A stretch of 64,000 bases of DNA from Bryobacterales bacterium (GCA_003164035.1 PLRS01000016.1:21283-85282), one strand, 5' to 3'. Positions 26,883-35,976 are shown, counted from the stretch's first letter. Made by a program: numbers and translations. The notes: a model not told the origin generated them from the letters alone.

Positions 26883-26939
26883 TACAGGCGACCCCGAAGT
26901 CGCCCCCCCTGCTTTCGTGGCGCAGGCGCTCCGCCTGCA
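26883..26939. repeat. Palindromic repeat family C, copy 2
   Basis: Matches the copy at 10862-10930: TACAGGCGACCCC at the left, then CCTGCTTTCGTGGCGCAGGC and GCTCCGCCTGC, with GCAGGCG/CGCCTGC forming a hairpin. It begins the 379-base gap 26850-27228, which apart from this and the family D element holds nothing recognisable. Confidence 0.7.
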
Positions 26940-27014
26940 GCGCCGAGATTCCGATTCATGTGCAAAAATCAGTTTGAATCCCGAGCGTACGTGGGCGCAG
27001 GGCAGGGTGTAATT

Positions 27015-27131
27015 GTGGGGCAGCTAATTCTTGCCGCAGCCGGCTTTAGCCGGCTCTCGTCGGGCGGGAAAACTCGCCACGCTTCGAAGAGCCGCCTGAA
27101 AAGGCGGCTGCGGGCAAATTGCCCGCCCCAC
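27015..27131. repeat. Palindromic repeat family D, copy 1
   Basis: Bounded by GTGGGGCAG at the left and GCCCGCCCCAC at the right. Inside are two nested hairpins, GCAGCCGGCTTTAGCCGGCT and AGCCGCCTGAAAAGGCGGCT. The GTGGGGCAG edge is shared with the elements flanking the RAYT remnant at 58.7-59.2 kb, although the loops differ. It lies 98 bases before the LarA-like gene. Confidence 0.7.
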
Positions 27132-27228
27132 GTGCCGCACTTCGCGCCCATGGGGTGCCATATTCTCTTCACGCATTCTCAATCGGCGGTTCCTTGCGGC
27201 GCCCAATCCCGGTTAAAATGAAATCGCT

Positions 27229-28506
27229 ATGCAACTGCCGCGTTTGATGATTGTCCGTCAGAAGTTTCCCGACCGGCGCATTGCCGACGTTGGCGGCGAA
27301 GTCCGCCGTCAATTATCCGTGGCCGGTTTTGCCTCGCGCCTGAAACCGGGATCGCGGGTGGCGATCGGCGTGGGCAGCCGCGGAATTCATAACATCGCCA
27401 CCATCATTCGCAATGTGGTCGACTACTGGAAAGACGCCGGCATGCGGCCGTTCCTGTTCCCGGCCATGGGCAGCCACGGAGCCGCTTCCGCCGCCGGGCA
27501 GGCCGACGTGCTGGCTCATTACGGCATCACCGAACCTGAAATGGGATGCCCCATCGTCAGCCAATTGGAGGTGGTGTCGCTGGGCAAGACTTCCGACGGC
27601 ATCGAAGCGTTCATGGACCGGGCGGCCTACGAATCGGACGGCGTCATGCTGGTGGGGCGCGTGAAGTGGCATACCGATTTCGCCGGCAAGATTGAAAGCG
27701 GTCTCTTCAAGATGATGGCGATCGGTCTCGGCAAGTTCGCCGGCGCCCAGCGCTACCACGCTTACGCTTACAGGCTGGGCCTGGAACACGTCATCCGCAC
27801 CGTCGGACGCCAGGTTCTGGGCTCGGGCAGGATTTTGGGCGGGCTCGCCGTCCTGGAAGACGCCTGGCACAATACCGCCAGGCTGGACCCCGTGCCGGTG
27901 GAAGCGATGGAGCAGCGCGAGGAAGAGAACCTGGCACTGGTGAAATCCTGGATGGCGCGCATTCCGGTCGACGCCGATATCCTGATCCTGGACGAGATCG
28001 GCAAGAATATCTCCGGCGCCGGGTTCGATACCAAGGTGGCCAACCGCAACCCGGTCGGCGCCTACAACCCCTGGCCCGATACCCCCCGCTTCGAGCGAAT
28101 CTTCCTGCGCGACCTGAGCGAGCTGACCTATAACAGCGGCGTGGGCCTGGGCATGGCCGATGTGGTCACCGACCGGCTGGTGAACCGCATCGATTGGGAA
28201 CCCACCTGGATCAACTCCCTCACCGCCAATACTCCGGCCGCCATTCGCACCCCCATCCATTTCCCCACCGATCGGGAATGCCTGGAGCGCATCGTACCCA
28301 CGGTCGGCAGGCTCGACCCCGCCGAGGTCACCTTCGCCTGGATCCGGAATACCATGGAGCTCGGCCGGCTGGCCATCAGCGAGAATCTGCGGCCCGCTAT
28401 TGAAGCCAACCCGCTGGCAGAAGTTGAGGCCGTGGTGGATTTCGAGTTCGATGGCGCCGAGAACCTGGTGAGCCCATTCGCTCCGGTGCTGGAGACCGCC
28501 GGCTAG
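27229..28506 (+). CDS. LarA-like (DUF2088, lactate racemase domain) protein
   Basis: A 425-residue protein resembling the N-terminal domain family of nickel-pincer lactate racemase. Blocks that support this are RPFLFPAMGSHGAASAAGQ (compare the GxHRxxT region of LarA) and GRVKWHTDFAGKIESGLFKM (compare the PHxFaGfSGG region). The exact LarA metal and pincer residues are not all recognisable, so the activity could be another epimerase or racemase. No larB, larC or larE for cofactor synthesis is in the window. It is cytoplasmic by lack of a leader. The start ATG 27229 is weakly supported; a nearer upstream ATG is out of frame. Confidence 0.7.
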   Translation: MQLPRLMIVRQKFPDRRIADVGGEVRRQLSVAGFASRLKPGSRVAIGVGSRGIHNIATIIRNVVDYWKDAGMRPFLFPAMGSHGAASAAGQADVLAHYGITEPEMGCPIVSQLEVVSLGKTSDGIEAFMDRAAYESDGVMLVGRVKWHTDFAGKIESGLFKMMAIGLGKFAGAQRYHAYAYRLGLEHVIRTVGRQVLGSGRILGGLAVLEDAWHNTARLDPVPVEAMEQREEENLALVKSWMARIPVDADILILDEIGKNISGAGFDTKVANRNPVGAYNPWPDTPRFERIFLRDLSELTYNSGVGLGMADVVTDRLVNRIDWEPTWINSLTANTPAAIRTPIHFPTDRECLERIVPTVGRLDPAEVTFAWIRNTMELGRLAISENLRPAIEANPLAEVEAVVDFEFDGAENLVSPFAPVLETAG

Positions 28507-28537
28507 CGCGGCGGCTGCGCGACCAAAGCGCGGGGAT

Positions 28538-28629
28538 GGTGGGACAGACCATCGTTTTTCGCGGTCTGTCGGCTCCTCGCCAGGCCGTAACAGCCTGACA
28601 GACGACCAAAAACGATCGTCTGTCCCACC
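28538..28629. repeat. Palindromic repeat family B, copy 1
   Basis: A 92-base inverted repeat: GGTGGGACAGACCATCG at the left and CGATCGTCTGTCCCACC at the right, with inner GGTCTGTCGGCT / AGCCTGACAGAC. Related copies are at 47641-47745 and 50203-50273. It sits between the LarA-like gene and the 3' end of the GntR gene, where it could also act as a bidirectional transcription stop. Confidence 0.8.
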
Positions 28630-28696
28630 CCTGGGCCAGGCACTTTCCCTTGGCCACCTAGAATGCCGGGGTGACAATGTGCGGAGCTCGGGCCGC

Positions 28697-29491
28697 TTAT
28701 TTTCCGCGCGCCACCTGCGCGGCGTAGCGAACGCCCTGGTGCCCGCTATCGACGGCCAGGTCCAGCACGATGCTATAGCGGTCTCCGCGCATCACGCTGG
28801 TCACGAATTCGAATGGCTTGCCATTGGCCAGGAAGGTAATGCGTTCGGCGGCGAATACAGGTGCGCCGGGGCAAATGCGCAGCAGTTTGGCGGCGGTGTG
28901 GTCCGCCACGCTGGCGATATAGGTTTCCCGCGCGCGCACCGGCCAAAGCCCCCGGCTGCGCAACACGTCGTAAAGGGATCGGTCCTCAAAACTTTCGTTT
29001 TCGAGACCGGGCGCCAGCGCGCTGGGCACATGGGCGGTCTGAACACCCATCGGCTCGCCGTCGGCCAGGCGCAGGCGCTTCAGCCGCACCACGTTTGCCC
29101 CCGGTTCCAGTTCGAGCGGCCCGGCGATAGCTACGTCCGCCTTGGTGACGTCGAGCTTCAGAACCTTGGTAGCCGGCGCCAGGTGCCGCCGTTGCATCTC
29201 TTCGTTGAAGCCGAGCAGTTCGTGCGGCCCCTGATCCAGCTTCAATTTCGATACGAAAGTGCCCCGGCCCTGCTCGCGCCGTACGTAGCCGTGGTTGGCC
29301 AGCCCGTGCAGGGCCTGCCGGACGGTGATTTTACTAACTGCAAAGCATTGCGCCAATTGGCCTTCGTTGGGAAGTTGCTGGCCCGCTTCGTATTCGCCGC
29401 TCTCGATCGCGCGCCGCAAAACGCACTCCAACTGGTGGTAGAGCGGCGACGGCAAATTCTTGTCGAGCGAACCCATTGACATTATAATCAT
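28697..29491 (-). CDS. GntR-family regulator, HutC/FarR subfamily (UTRA domain)
   Basis: A 264-residue repressor-type regulator. The winged HTH is at about 15-80, with NEGQLAQCFAVSKITVRQAL and HGYVRREQGRGTFVSK, and the UTRA ligand-binding domain follows (about 95-245), with a typical ADGEPMGVQTAHVP motif and GKPFEFVTSVMRGDRY. HutC-type regulators usually sense a sugar phosphate, amino acid or related catabolite. Three in-frame ATGs (29491, 29482, 29476) start the protein; the first is listed. The gene is divergent from the TonB receptor at 29697, so control of that receptor is the obvious inference. I found no clear palindromic operator in the 205-base gap. Confidence 0.9.
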   Translation of the reverse strand: MIIMSMGSLDKNLPSPLYHQLECVLRRAIESGEYEAGQQLPNEGQLAQCFAVSKITVRQALHGLANHGYVRREQGRGTFVSKLKLDQGPHELLGFNEEMQRRHLAPATKVLKLDVTKADVAIAGPLELEPGANVVRLKRLRLADGEPMGVQTAHVPSALAPGLENESFEDRSLYDVLRSRGLWPVRARETYIASVADHTAAKLLRICPGAPVFAAERITFLANGKPFEFVTSVMRGDRYSIVLDLAVDSGHQGVRYAAQVARGK

Positions 29492-29696
29492 ATAACTGCA
29501 TACTCTTATTCATCTAGTCAAGGTCTTTTGAAACGTAGTCGGTGCTCTGTCGCACGGAAATCGGAGCCCAGGGTGCGCTTCGGCGTTCCCCGCGGAGATC
29601 GAGAACGGGGAGAAAAATCCACACAGGAATGCAGGGCCGCGGACCTTTCCGGTTGCCGGATTTGGGGCCGCGGATTACTGGCTGAAAGGGGTCGGT

Positions 29697-32600
29697 ATGG
29701 TTGGAAAAGCATGGTTTACGATTGCGGGGATTACGTGCCTGAGCATCGCGTCGGCGTATGCGCAGGAGGTTAGCGCCGGGATTACCGGTCGCGTCACCGA
29801 TCCATCCGGAGGCTCGATCGTCGGTGCCAAAGTCACAGCGAAGGACTTGGACCGCGATACCTTATGGCCCACGACGACAAATGTCGACGGCATCTACGCG
29901 TTTCCGCGCGTACCCATCGGCAGGTATGAACTGAAGATAGAAGCCGCCGGCTTCAAGACTTATGTCAATGACGAGGTTGCTCTCGAAGTCAACCAGAGGG
30001 CCCGTGTCGATGTCGCCATGCAGGTGGGCTCGATCACCGAAAACGTTTCCGTCACCGGTGAAGCGCCCCTGCTGCAGACGGATACCACGCAGGTAGGCGC
30101 GGTGATTTCGTCGGATCTGATCGCCAACACGCCGCTGATCAGCCGCAACCCGGTTGCCTTGACGCTCTTGACTGCCGGCGTGACCAATCCCGATCCGGGC
30201 AGCTTCAACAGCGGCCTGCGGGGCGCCGGCGGCGGTCGCCCGTACGTGAATGGCAATCGCGAGGAGGCCAATAACTTCCTGCTCGATGGGGTGGACAATA
30301 ACTACACGTCCGACAACCTTGTGGCCTACCAGCCCAATCCCGACGCCATCGAAGAGTTCAAGCTGATCACCAGTAACGCGTCGGCCGAATTCGGCAATTT
30401 CGAGGGCGGCATCATCAATGTGGTGATCAAGTCCGGCACCAACCAGTTTCACGGCGATGTATTCGAGTATTTCCGCAACGACAAGCTGAACGCCAACAAT
30501 TGGGCGCGCAACTGGGAGAACCTGCCCAAACCGGCCCTGCGCTGGAACCAGTTCGGTGGCACCGTCGGCGGCCGCATCTTTAAGGATAAGCTGTTCTTCT
30601 TCGCCGATTATCAGGGTCTTCGGCAAGCCAGTCCGCCCGCCCTCACCGCGGCGACGGTAATGCCGACCCCATGGCGTAATGGCGATTTCTCCTCGTTGTT
30701 GAGCGCCACCGGGCCCTTCTCGATCGGAAAGGTCCTTCAACTCTACAACCCCGGCTCGGCCGACCCCACCACTGGCCTCCGCGTGCCGCTTCCGAACAAC
30801 CAGATTCCCACCGGCCTGCTGAGCCCGGCGGCGGTCAAGCTAATGAACAACGCCGCGCTCTATCCGTTGCCGCAAACGACTACCGTCACTACCACCAATT
30901 ACAGCTACAGCTCCGCCAGCTATATCGGCACGGACCAGGGCGATTTGAAACTCGATTGGAAACCCAAGGACAACGACTACGCCAGTTTCCGCCTTTCGCA
31001 TGGCATGCAGAGCAACCCCGGCGTTAACAATTTCCCATTGTTCTACAACAGTTTCAGTCTCTCGCCGTTCCAGAACGAGGTGATCAACTGGACGCACACG
31101 TTCAGCCCCACGCTGGTAAACGAAGCTCGCTTTGGAGTGAATAACGTCTTGAATTACAATGGCGGCGCCGACAAGGGGCTGGGCAACATCGCCCTCAACG
31201 CCGGCATCGCGGCCGCCGGACCCGGCCTGCTGAGCCTCCAGGGCATGACCTATGTCAGCAGTATCGGCAACGCCAATATCGGCGCGCAGCAAGTCTTCGC
31301 CAATACCACCTTCCACTACGCCGACAACATGACCCTGATTCGAGGGCGGCACATGATGAAGTTCGGCGGACAGGCTCTGCGGGAATGGCTGAACATATTC
31401 TACGCGGGCAATAACGGACGCACCGGCTATATCGCTTTCGACGGCCGCTTTAGCACGCAGAACGCCGTCAACCCGGCCGGAACGCTGCTGGGCGAGGCCG
31501 ATTTCATGATGGGTCTTCCCGACGACGTTGGCCGCGGCCTGCAATCGGGCACATGGGGACAACGGTCTACCATCTGGGGCTTGTATTTCCAGGACGACTG
31601 GCGCGCCACCAATACTCTGACCCTGAACCTCGGCCTGCGCTGGGAATACCACACGCCGTGGGTGGAAGTGGAGAACCGGCAGGCCAACTTCGGCATGTTC
31701 TCCGGACAGTTGGAACTGGCCGCGCCGCTGCCTTCGGGCCTCGCCGCGCCGCCTGGACCGGCGCCGCTGGTGGAAAGCAACCGCGCACTTTATAACGCCT
31801 TCAAGAAGGACTTTCAACCGCGCATCGGCTTCGCCTATACGCCCGACATACTCAGCAAGAAGCTGGTCTTCCGCGGTTCGTACACCATTTCTTCCTACCT
31901 GGAGGGCACCGGGACCAACCTCAGGCTGACCCTGAACCCGCCCTACGAACAGGAATTCGAAGACAACTACAACATTGCGGGAACCCAATACGAAATGCCG
32001 GGCAGCACGCTCGACCAGGGGCTTTCCATCCTGAATCCCAAGAATCCCTACGCCGGCGCCACCATCCGCCTGTGGGATCCGGACGTTCGGCCCGCCATCG
32101 TGCAGCAGTGGAATGTCACCTCCGAGTACGAATTCAAAGGAGGCAACGTTCTCACCGTCGGTTATGTGGGCCAGCATGGCACCCACCTGATGGTTGCCAT
32201 GCCGTATTTCCAGAACGAGATCGTGAACGGCGCCGTGGTGTCGGGTCCGTACCTTTCGGGCAATCCCGTGCTGCGTAGCGAGATCGGCCAGATCTCCGGC
32301 ACCTGCTCCTGCGCCAAACAGAAATACAATGCCCTGCAGGCCACCATGCACAAGCGCTTCAGCATCGGCCTGAGTTACCAGGTGGCCTTCACCTGGTCGC
32401 GCGGCATGTCCGATTCGATCGGCTACTATGGCCAGGGCGCACAGGCCGGCAGCCAATCGGCTTACTGGCAGAACCTCTTCAACCAGCAGTCCGAATTCGG
32501 CCCGACGTATTTCGACGAGAAGTTCAACCTGGTTCCCTCCTTCGTATATGAACTGCCGTTCGGCCGGGGCCGCAAGATGGGCGCGCACTGGAACAAGGGC

Positions 32601-33059
32601 GTCGATGCGGTTCTGGGTGGCTGGCAACTGGGCGGCATCTTCACCTATCACACGGGCTTGCCGTGGACCATTAAATTGTCGAGCGATCCGTCCGGCACCG
32701 GCGCGCGCAGTTACCGCGCCCAGGTGATCGGCACGCCGCACGATCCGCACCAAATCGGTCCAGGCGTCAGTTGGTTGGATGTTTCCGCGTACACAACTCC
32801 GGCGTTACACACTTTTGGCGATGCCGGCGTCGGCACCGAGCGGGGTACGGGCGAAACCCGCCTGGATCTCTCGATTGCCAAGCAGTTCCACCTCACCGAG
32901 CGCCGATACTTCGAACTGCGCGGCGAGGCGTTCGGCCTGACCAACACGCCGATCTTCTACAGCCCGGCATCGCAATCGATTGCGTCTACATTATTCGGAC
33001 AGATTCGCAGTTCCGAAGGCGAGCGCAATATGCAGGTAGTCGGCAAGTTCTACTTCTGA
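29697..33059 (+). CDS. TonB-dependent receptor, Oar-like, with CarboxypepD-regulatory N-terminal domain
   Basis: A 1,120-residue outer-membrane receptor. The signal peptide ends at about residue 22 (SIASAYAQ); a regulatory-like Ig-fold domain follows (SAGITGRVTDPSGGSIVGAK, about 25-105), then the plug with FLLDGVDNNYTSDNL and the barrel, which finishes at the aromatic VVGKFYF. It is about 30-40 percent alike in wording to the receptor at 15512, so the two are paralogues with different substrates. GGCTGAAAGGGGTC lies before ATG 29697. It is divergent from a GntR regulator and followed by an intrinsic terminator, so it is a single-gene unit probably switched by that regulator. A CE15-like esterase gene is the next neighbour. 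Confidence 0.93.
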   Translation: MVGKAWFTIAGITCLSIASAYAQEVSAGITGRVTDPSGGSIVGAKVTAKDLDRDTLWPTTTNVDGIYAFPRVPIGRYELKIEAAGFKTYVNDEVALEVNQRARVDVAMQVGSITENVSVTGEAPLLQTDTTQVGAVISSDLIANTPLISRNPVALTLLTAGVTNPDPGSFNSGLRGAGGGRPYVNGNREEANNFLLDGVDNNYTSDNLVAYQPNPDAIEEFKLITSNASAEFGNFEGGIINVVIKSGTNQFHGDVFEYFRNDKLNANNWARNWENLPKPALRWNQFGGTVGGRIFKDKLFFFADYQGLRQASPPALTAATVMPTPWRNGDFSSLLSATGPFSIGKVLQLYNPGSADPTTGLRVPLPNNQIPTGLLSPAAVKLMNNAALYPLPQTTTVTTTNYSYSSASYIGTDQGDLKLDWKPKDNDYASFRLSHGMQSNPGVNNFPLFYNSFSLSPFQNEVINWTHTFSPTLVNEARFGVNNVLNYNGGADKGLGNIALNAGIAAAGPGLLSLQGMTYVSSIGNANIGAQQVFANTTFHYADNMTLIRGRHMMKFGGQALREWLNIFYAGNNGRTGYIAFDGRFSTQNAVNPAGTLLGEADFMMGLPDDVGRGLQSGTWGQRSTIWGLYFQDDWRATNTLTLNLGLRWEYHTPWVEVENRQANFGMFSGQLELAAPLPSGLAAPPGPAPLVESNRALYNAFKKDFQPRIGFAYTPDILSKKLVFRGSYTISSYLEGTGTNLRLTLNPPYEQEFEDNYNIAGTQYEMPGSTLDQGLSILNPKNPYAGATIRLWDPDVRPAIVQQWNVTSEYEFKGGNVLTVGYVGQHGTHLMVAMPYFQNEIVNGAVVSGPYLSGNPVLRSEIGQISGTCSCAKQKYNALQATMHKRFSIGLSYQVAFTWSRGMSDSIGYYGQGAQAGSQSAYWQNLFNQQSEFGPTYFDEKFNLVPSFVYELPFGRGRKMGAHWNKGVDAVLGGWQLGGIFTYHTGLPWTIKLSSDPSGTGARSYRAQVIGTPHDPHQIGPGVSWLDVSAYTTPALHTFGDAGVGTERGTGETRLDLSIAKQFHLTERRYFELRGEAFGLTNTPIFYSPASQSIASTLFGQIRSSEGERNMQVVGKFYF

Positions 33060-33082
33060 TCCACCGGTAACCCGGATCGCAC

Positions 33083-33126
33083 CAACGCCCGTCCTTTCCA
33101 TTGCGGAAGGGGCGGGCGTTGTTTTT
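33083..33126 (+). terminator. Intrinsic terminator of the TonB receptor gene
   Basis: CAACGCCCGTCCTTTCC pairs with GGAAGGGGCGGGCGTTG across an ATTGC loop and is followed directly by a run of T residues. It starts 24 bases after the receptor stop. Confidence 0.85.
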
Positions 33127-33160
33127 GGGGGGCTAGGAGGGAACGCCGTTCCCCGTCGTC

Positions 33161-33251
33161 GGCAACCGCTCCCTTGCGGTCGCGGCTCGGTTACGGGCAC
33201 CGCTCGTTTGCAGCCGCCTACCGAGTCGCGACCGCCAGGGAGCGGTTGCCG
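33161..33251. repeat. Palindromic repeat family A, copy 3
   Basis: Only the hairpin core is present: GGCAACCGCTCCCTTGCGG with GGTCGCGGCTCGGTTACGGG at the left, answered by CCGAGTCGCGACCGCCAGGG and AGCGGTTGCC at the right. It fills the 3'-3' gap between the TonB receptor and the CE15-like esterase, ending six bases from the esterase stop. Confidence 0.85.
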
Positions 33252-33257
33252 CAGTGA

Positions 33258-34568
33258 TTATTGACCGCCCTTGAGATGCATATCCATGAACTCGAGGAAG
33301 TATTTCCAATCCCCGGGCATGGTGCCGTGGGGGCCATCGTGCATGTAGTAGCCGATGGTGTGGAAAATGGGCTGGCCGGCGGCGGGCATTTGGCTGGTGC
33401 CCAGACCTTGTTTGCCTAAGAGGCGAAAGACCGGTTCGGCCGCCACGGCCGCCAGGAACTCTCCCTTCGGATCGGACCAATAGTCGGTGGTTCCAGTCTG
33501 CAACAGCACCGGCCGCGGCGCCATCAGCGCCACAAGCATATTGGCGTCCACCGGCAATTGGTCCACGTGGGCGGCGTAGCGGGCGTAGTTGGCACAGAAC
33601 TGATACGGGAAACGGTCGGGCGCGGTGAGGTGGGCGATGGTTTCGCCATAGTTGCGGCGGCTCAGCGCCGCGCCGCCTTCGCCCGAACAACTGGCGATCA
33701 CCAGGGCGAAGCGGGTATCGCGCGCCCCCGCCCACATCACCGTCTTGCCTAACCGGGAAACGCCGTAAATGCCGACGCGCCTCGGATCGACGGCCTTGTC
33801 GGTTTCGAGATAATCCATGGCGCGGCTCATTCCCCAGCCCCAGGCGGCGATGGCGCCCCATTCGTCCGGCGCCGGTTCCGTCTTGCCCGGCTTGAGGTAA
33901 AGAGCGCGCACGCCGAAGGGCAAGCCGCCGAGGAAATCCGGCTCGATGTCGCCGTAGTAGATGGCGGCGACGCCGTAGCCGGCGGCCAGCAGGTTGTCGA
34001 TCTTCATGTGAAACATGCCGCTGCCGCGCTCGGCGGGCACTCGCTTATGGTCGCGGTTCCAGATCTCGCCCAGCTTGATGCCGGCATCGTCGAAGGTGCC
34101 GGCGTTGGGGGAAAAATCGATGCACAGAAGCAGCGGTACCGGTTTCGATGCGCCCGCCGGGACGTAGACGACCAGGTCTTCCTTGGGGCCGTTCTTGTCC
34201 TTCGAAAAGTAGATCGTGACCTGTTTGCGGATGGCCTTTCCATCCATCGCCGGCGTGCCGGTATCGAAGACGTCGAAGGTCATGTCGGCCGGACGAGCGG
34301 GAGAGCGGCCATATTGATTTTCTTCGAAGAGGCGGACGATTTCGGGCCGGCGCTTTTCAGTCCAGGTGCGGGCGTCGCGCACCTGTTTGCCATTGGCCAT
34401 CTTCAGCGGATCGGGAAGCTGATAGGTTCCGACGAGCGCCTCGTCGTAATTCACCGGGATGCCGGCGGTCACCCTGGGCAGCGACGCCGGCGCGGGCGGC
34501 GGATTCTGGGTCTGGGCTTCGAGAGCGAAGCAGATCGCAAAGGCGGCGAAGCAAAACGGGGTTCGCAT
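33258..34568 (-). CDS. CE15-like glucuronoyl methylesterase (alpha/beta hydrolase)
   Basis: A 436-residue exported esterase. The leader MRTPFCFAAFAICFALEAQ (1-19) ends before a Pro-rich linker. The catalytic serine sits in IYGVSRLGKTVMWAGA, close to the GCSRxGK motif of carbohydrate esterase family 15, followed by the acidic SCSGEGGAALSRRNYGE that family 15 shows. His is likely the one in HTIGYYMHDGPHGTMPGDW. Family 15 enzymes cut the ester between 4-O-methyl-glucuronic acid of xylan and lignin alcohols. It fits with glucuronate isomerase elsewhere in the window. Starts at ATG 34568 after ACTCCTGC..., with a moderate site AGGATGTTCCC upstream. Confidence 0.85.
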   Translation of the reverse strand: MRTPFCFAAFAICFALEAQTQNPPPAPASLPRVTAGIPVNYDEALVGTYQLPDPLKMANGKQVRDARTWTEKRRPEIVRLFEENQYGRSPARPADMTFDVFDTGTPAMDGKAIRKQVTIYFSKDKNGPKEDLVVYVPAGASKPVPLLLCIDFSPNAGTFDDAGIKLGEIWNRDHKRVPAERGSGMFHMKIDNLLAAGYGVAAIYYGDIEPDFLGGLPFGVRALYLKPGKTEPAPDEWGAIAAWGWGMSRAMDYLETDKAVDPRRVGIYGVSRLGKTVMWAGARDTRFALVIASCSGEGGAALSRRNYGETIAHLTAPDRFPYQFCANYARYAAHVDQLPVDANMLVALMAPRPVLLQTGTTDYWSDPKGEFLAAVAAEPVFRLLGKQGLGTSQMPAAGQPIFHTIGYYMHDGPHGTMPGDWKYFLEFMDMHLKGGQ

Positions 34569-34629
34569 GGGAACATCCTAGCGCCTATTCAGCAGGAGTG
34601 GGCAGGCGGAAACGCGGGTACCCGTGTCA

Positions 34630-35043
34630 TCACTCTTGCCGCTGGAGGATACGCCTTATCGTCCGCAGTTCCTCTTCGACGAGCGGCAGACCTCGCCTGA
34701 ATGCCTCTTCGGGCATGGAGGGAGGCTTGACCAGCGTGATCATGTAGACAGAATCGTGCGCTCCCGCCGGCACAATCCGGGCGGAGACTTGCCACGATCC
34801 TTCCTTCGGATCGACGAACTCGTGGTCGAGGATACCGGACGCCCGGTCATAGCGCGGAACCAGTTTTCCGGGACCGCGAGGCGTTTGAATCTCCCACTCG
34901 TTTTGCCCCACGGGCCGGATCGATTTGACATTGTGGATAGCCCACCGCGGCATTGTGGTGGGATCGGCGACGAATCGGTAAGCTTCTGCCGCGGGGCAGC
35001 CAATTTGAACAGACAAGGTCGCGGAAGCCGTAGTTATAGTCAT
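34630..35043 (-). CDS. SRPBCC (START/polyketide-cyclase-like) protein
   Basis: A 137-residue single-domain protein with the helix-grip fold. The opening SVQIGCPAAEAYRFVADPTT, then MPRWAIHNVKSIRPV, is characteristic of polyketide cyclase/dehydrase or SRPBCC lipid-binding proteins. ATG 35043 is preceded by AAAGGAAACACG and gives the family's usual length; the upstream in-frame extension is rejected. It is the last of three genes on this strand behind the MarR regulator (gaps of 10 and 53 bases). Such small proteins bind hydrophobic ligands; no catalytic residues are evident. Confidence 0.8.
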   Translation of the reverse strand: MTITTASATLSVQIGCPAAEAYRFVADPTTMPRWAIHNVKSIRPVGQNEWEIQTPRGPGKLVPRYDRASGILDHEFVDPKEGSWQVSARIVPAGAHDSVYMITLVKPPSMPEEAFRRGLPLVEEELRTIRRILQRQE

Positions 35044-35096
35044 CGTGTTTCCTTTCTTTGGTTCAGATCCGATGCTTGGGCATGATCCAATCTTGC

Positions 35097-35492
35097 TCAC
35101 GCCCGCGGCTTCGGGAACTCCTCGATGTGCTGTTCGCCTTTCCGGCCGAAGTAGATCACCCTTTTGCCCGTCAGGAACGCCCAATAGCCAATCACACCCG
35201 CGGCGGTCGACCGCTTCACAAACTCGGGGTACCGCACCGTGTCTGCCTGGGCGCCACGAATTGCCGCCACCAAGCCGGCACTGTCGAGCTCGGCCGCTAC
35301 CCGGCCAGGGTCCAGGATCATGGGCACCGTGTGCGTGGTTCCGTCCGTTAGGTAGTGAGTCTTCTGCTTTGCCGCGAAGTCTACGAGGTACGATTCCACC
35401 CCGGCTTCGAGCAGCCCTTTGACGACCTGAGGGAAGGTCAACTTGCCTTGCTGTGTTGCGATCGCCAGTTCGTGAATTACCTGCTTGCTCAT
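35097..35492 (-). CDS. DUF1398 family protein
   Basis: A 131-residue protein matching the DUF1398 pattern: an N-terminal helical part (GKLTFPQVVKGLLEAGVESY) with VDFAAKQKTHYLTDGTTH, and a C-terminal GVIGYWAFLTGKRVIYFGRK. The function of the family is unknown; one suggestion is a phage-envelope-like fold. It lies between the MarR regulator and the SRPBCC gene and is likely transcribed with them. The start ATG 35492 follows AAAGGAGAAAAA, a good ribosome site. Confidence 0.8.
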   Translation of the reverse strand: MSKQVIHELAIATQQGKLTFPQVVKGLLEAGVESYLVDFAAKQKTHYLTDGTTHTVPMILDPGRVAAELDSAGLVAAIRGAQADTVRYPEFVKRSTAAGVIGYWAFLTGKRVIYFGRKGEQHIEEFPKPRA

Positions 35493-35502
35493 TTTTTCTC
35501 CT

Positions 35503-35976
35503 TTACTCGGTTGGTAGTGTCTCGAGGCCGTGCGCCCGCACGAGCTTCTTCATCATTGCAATCAGCGCCGCACGCTCTCCGGTTGAGAGGGGATGAAAGA
35601 ACTCCTCGTCGTTCCGGTCGGCCAGTGCGGCCAGTTGCGGGAGCAGTCGCCGCCCTGCCGCCGTCAGCGCAATCGACTGGAAGCGGCGGTCGTCGCTTTG
35701 TTCCCGGCGGGTGATCAGCTTCTTGCTCACGAGCCGATCCACCAGCTTGGAGACGCCGCCGCGCGTCATCCCAATCCGCTCCGCCAGAACGCCCGGCGAA
35801 GTCTCCCCGCCGTCGAACATCTCCCGCATCACCACCCACTCGGCCACGGTCGCTCCGCTGGCCAGGAGCTTGCGGGCAAAAGCGTGCGAGACGTGATTGG
35901 AGACGAAGCGCAGCCAGAATCCCACGTGCTCTTTCAGGTCGCTGACGGTCGGATCGGGCACCTTGGCGTCTTTCAT
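35503..35976 (-). CDS. MarR-family transcriptional regulator
   Basis: A 157-residue winged-helix regulator. The HTH is at about 50-110, with LAERIGMTRGGVSKLVDRLV and ITRREQSDDRRFQSIALT, the classic MarR wing (D-R-R). Dimerisation helices flank it. MarR proteins usually repress drug-efflux or detoxification genes until a phenolic ligand binds. ATG 35976 (MKDAKVP) is chosen over a 12-residue in-frame extension because the operator-like palindrome lies directly upstream. It heads a three-gene unit with the DUF1398 and SRPBCC genes, which are therefore likely targets. Confidence 0.9.
   Translation of the reverse strand: MKDAKVPDPTVSDLKEHVGFWLRFVSNHVSHAFARKLLASGATVAEWVVMREMFDGGETSPGVLAERIGMTRGGVSKLVDRLVSKKLITRREQSDDRRFQSIALTAAGRRLLPQLAALADRNDEEFFHPLSTGERAALIAMMKKLVRAHGLETLPTE

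Noticed and set aside
30840..32753. A 637-codon minus-strand frame opposite the second TonB receptor
   Set aside because: Same cause: the receptor on the plus strand is full length with a clear leader and barrel end, and the antisense translation matches nothing.
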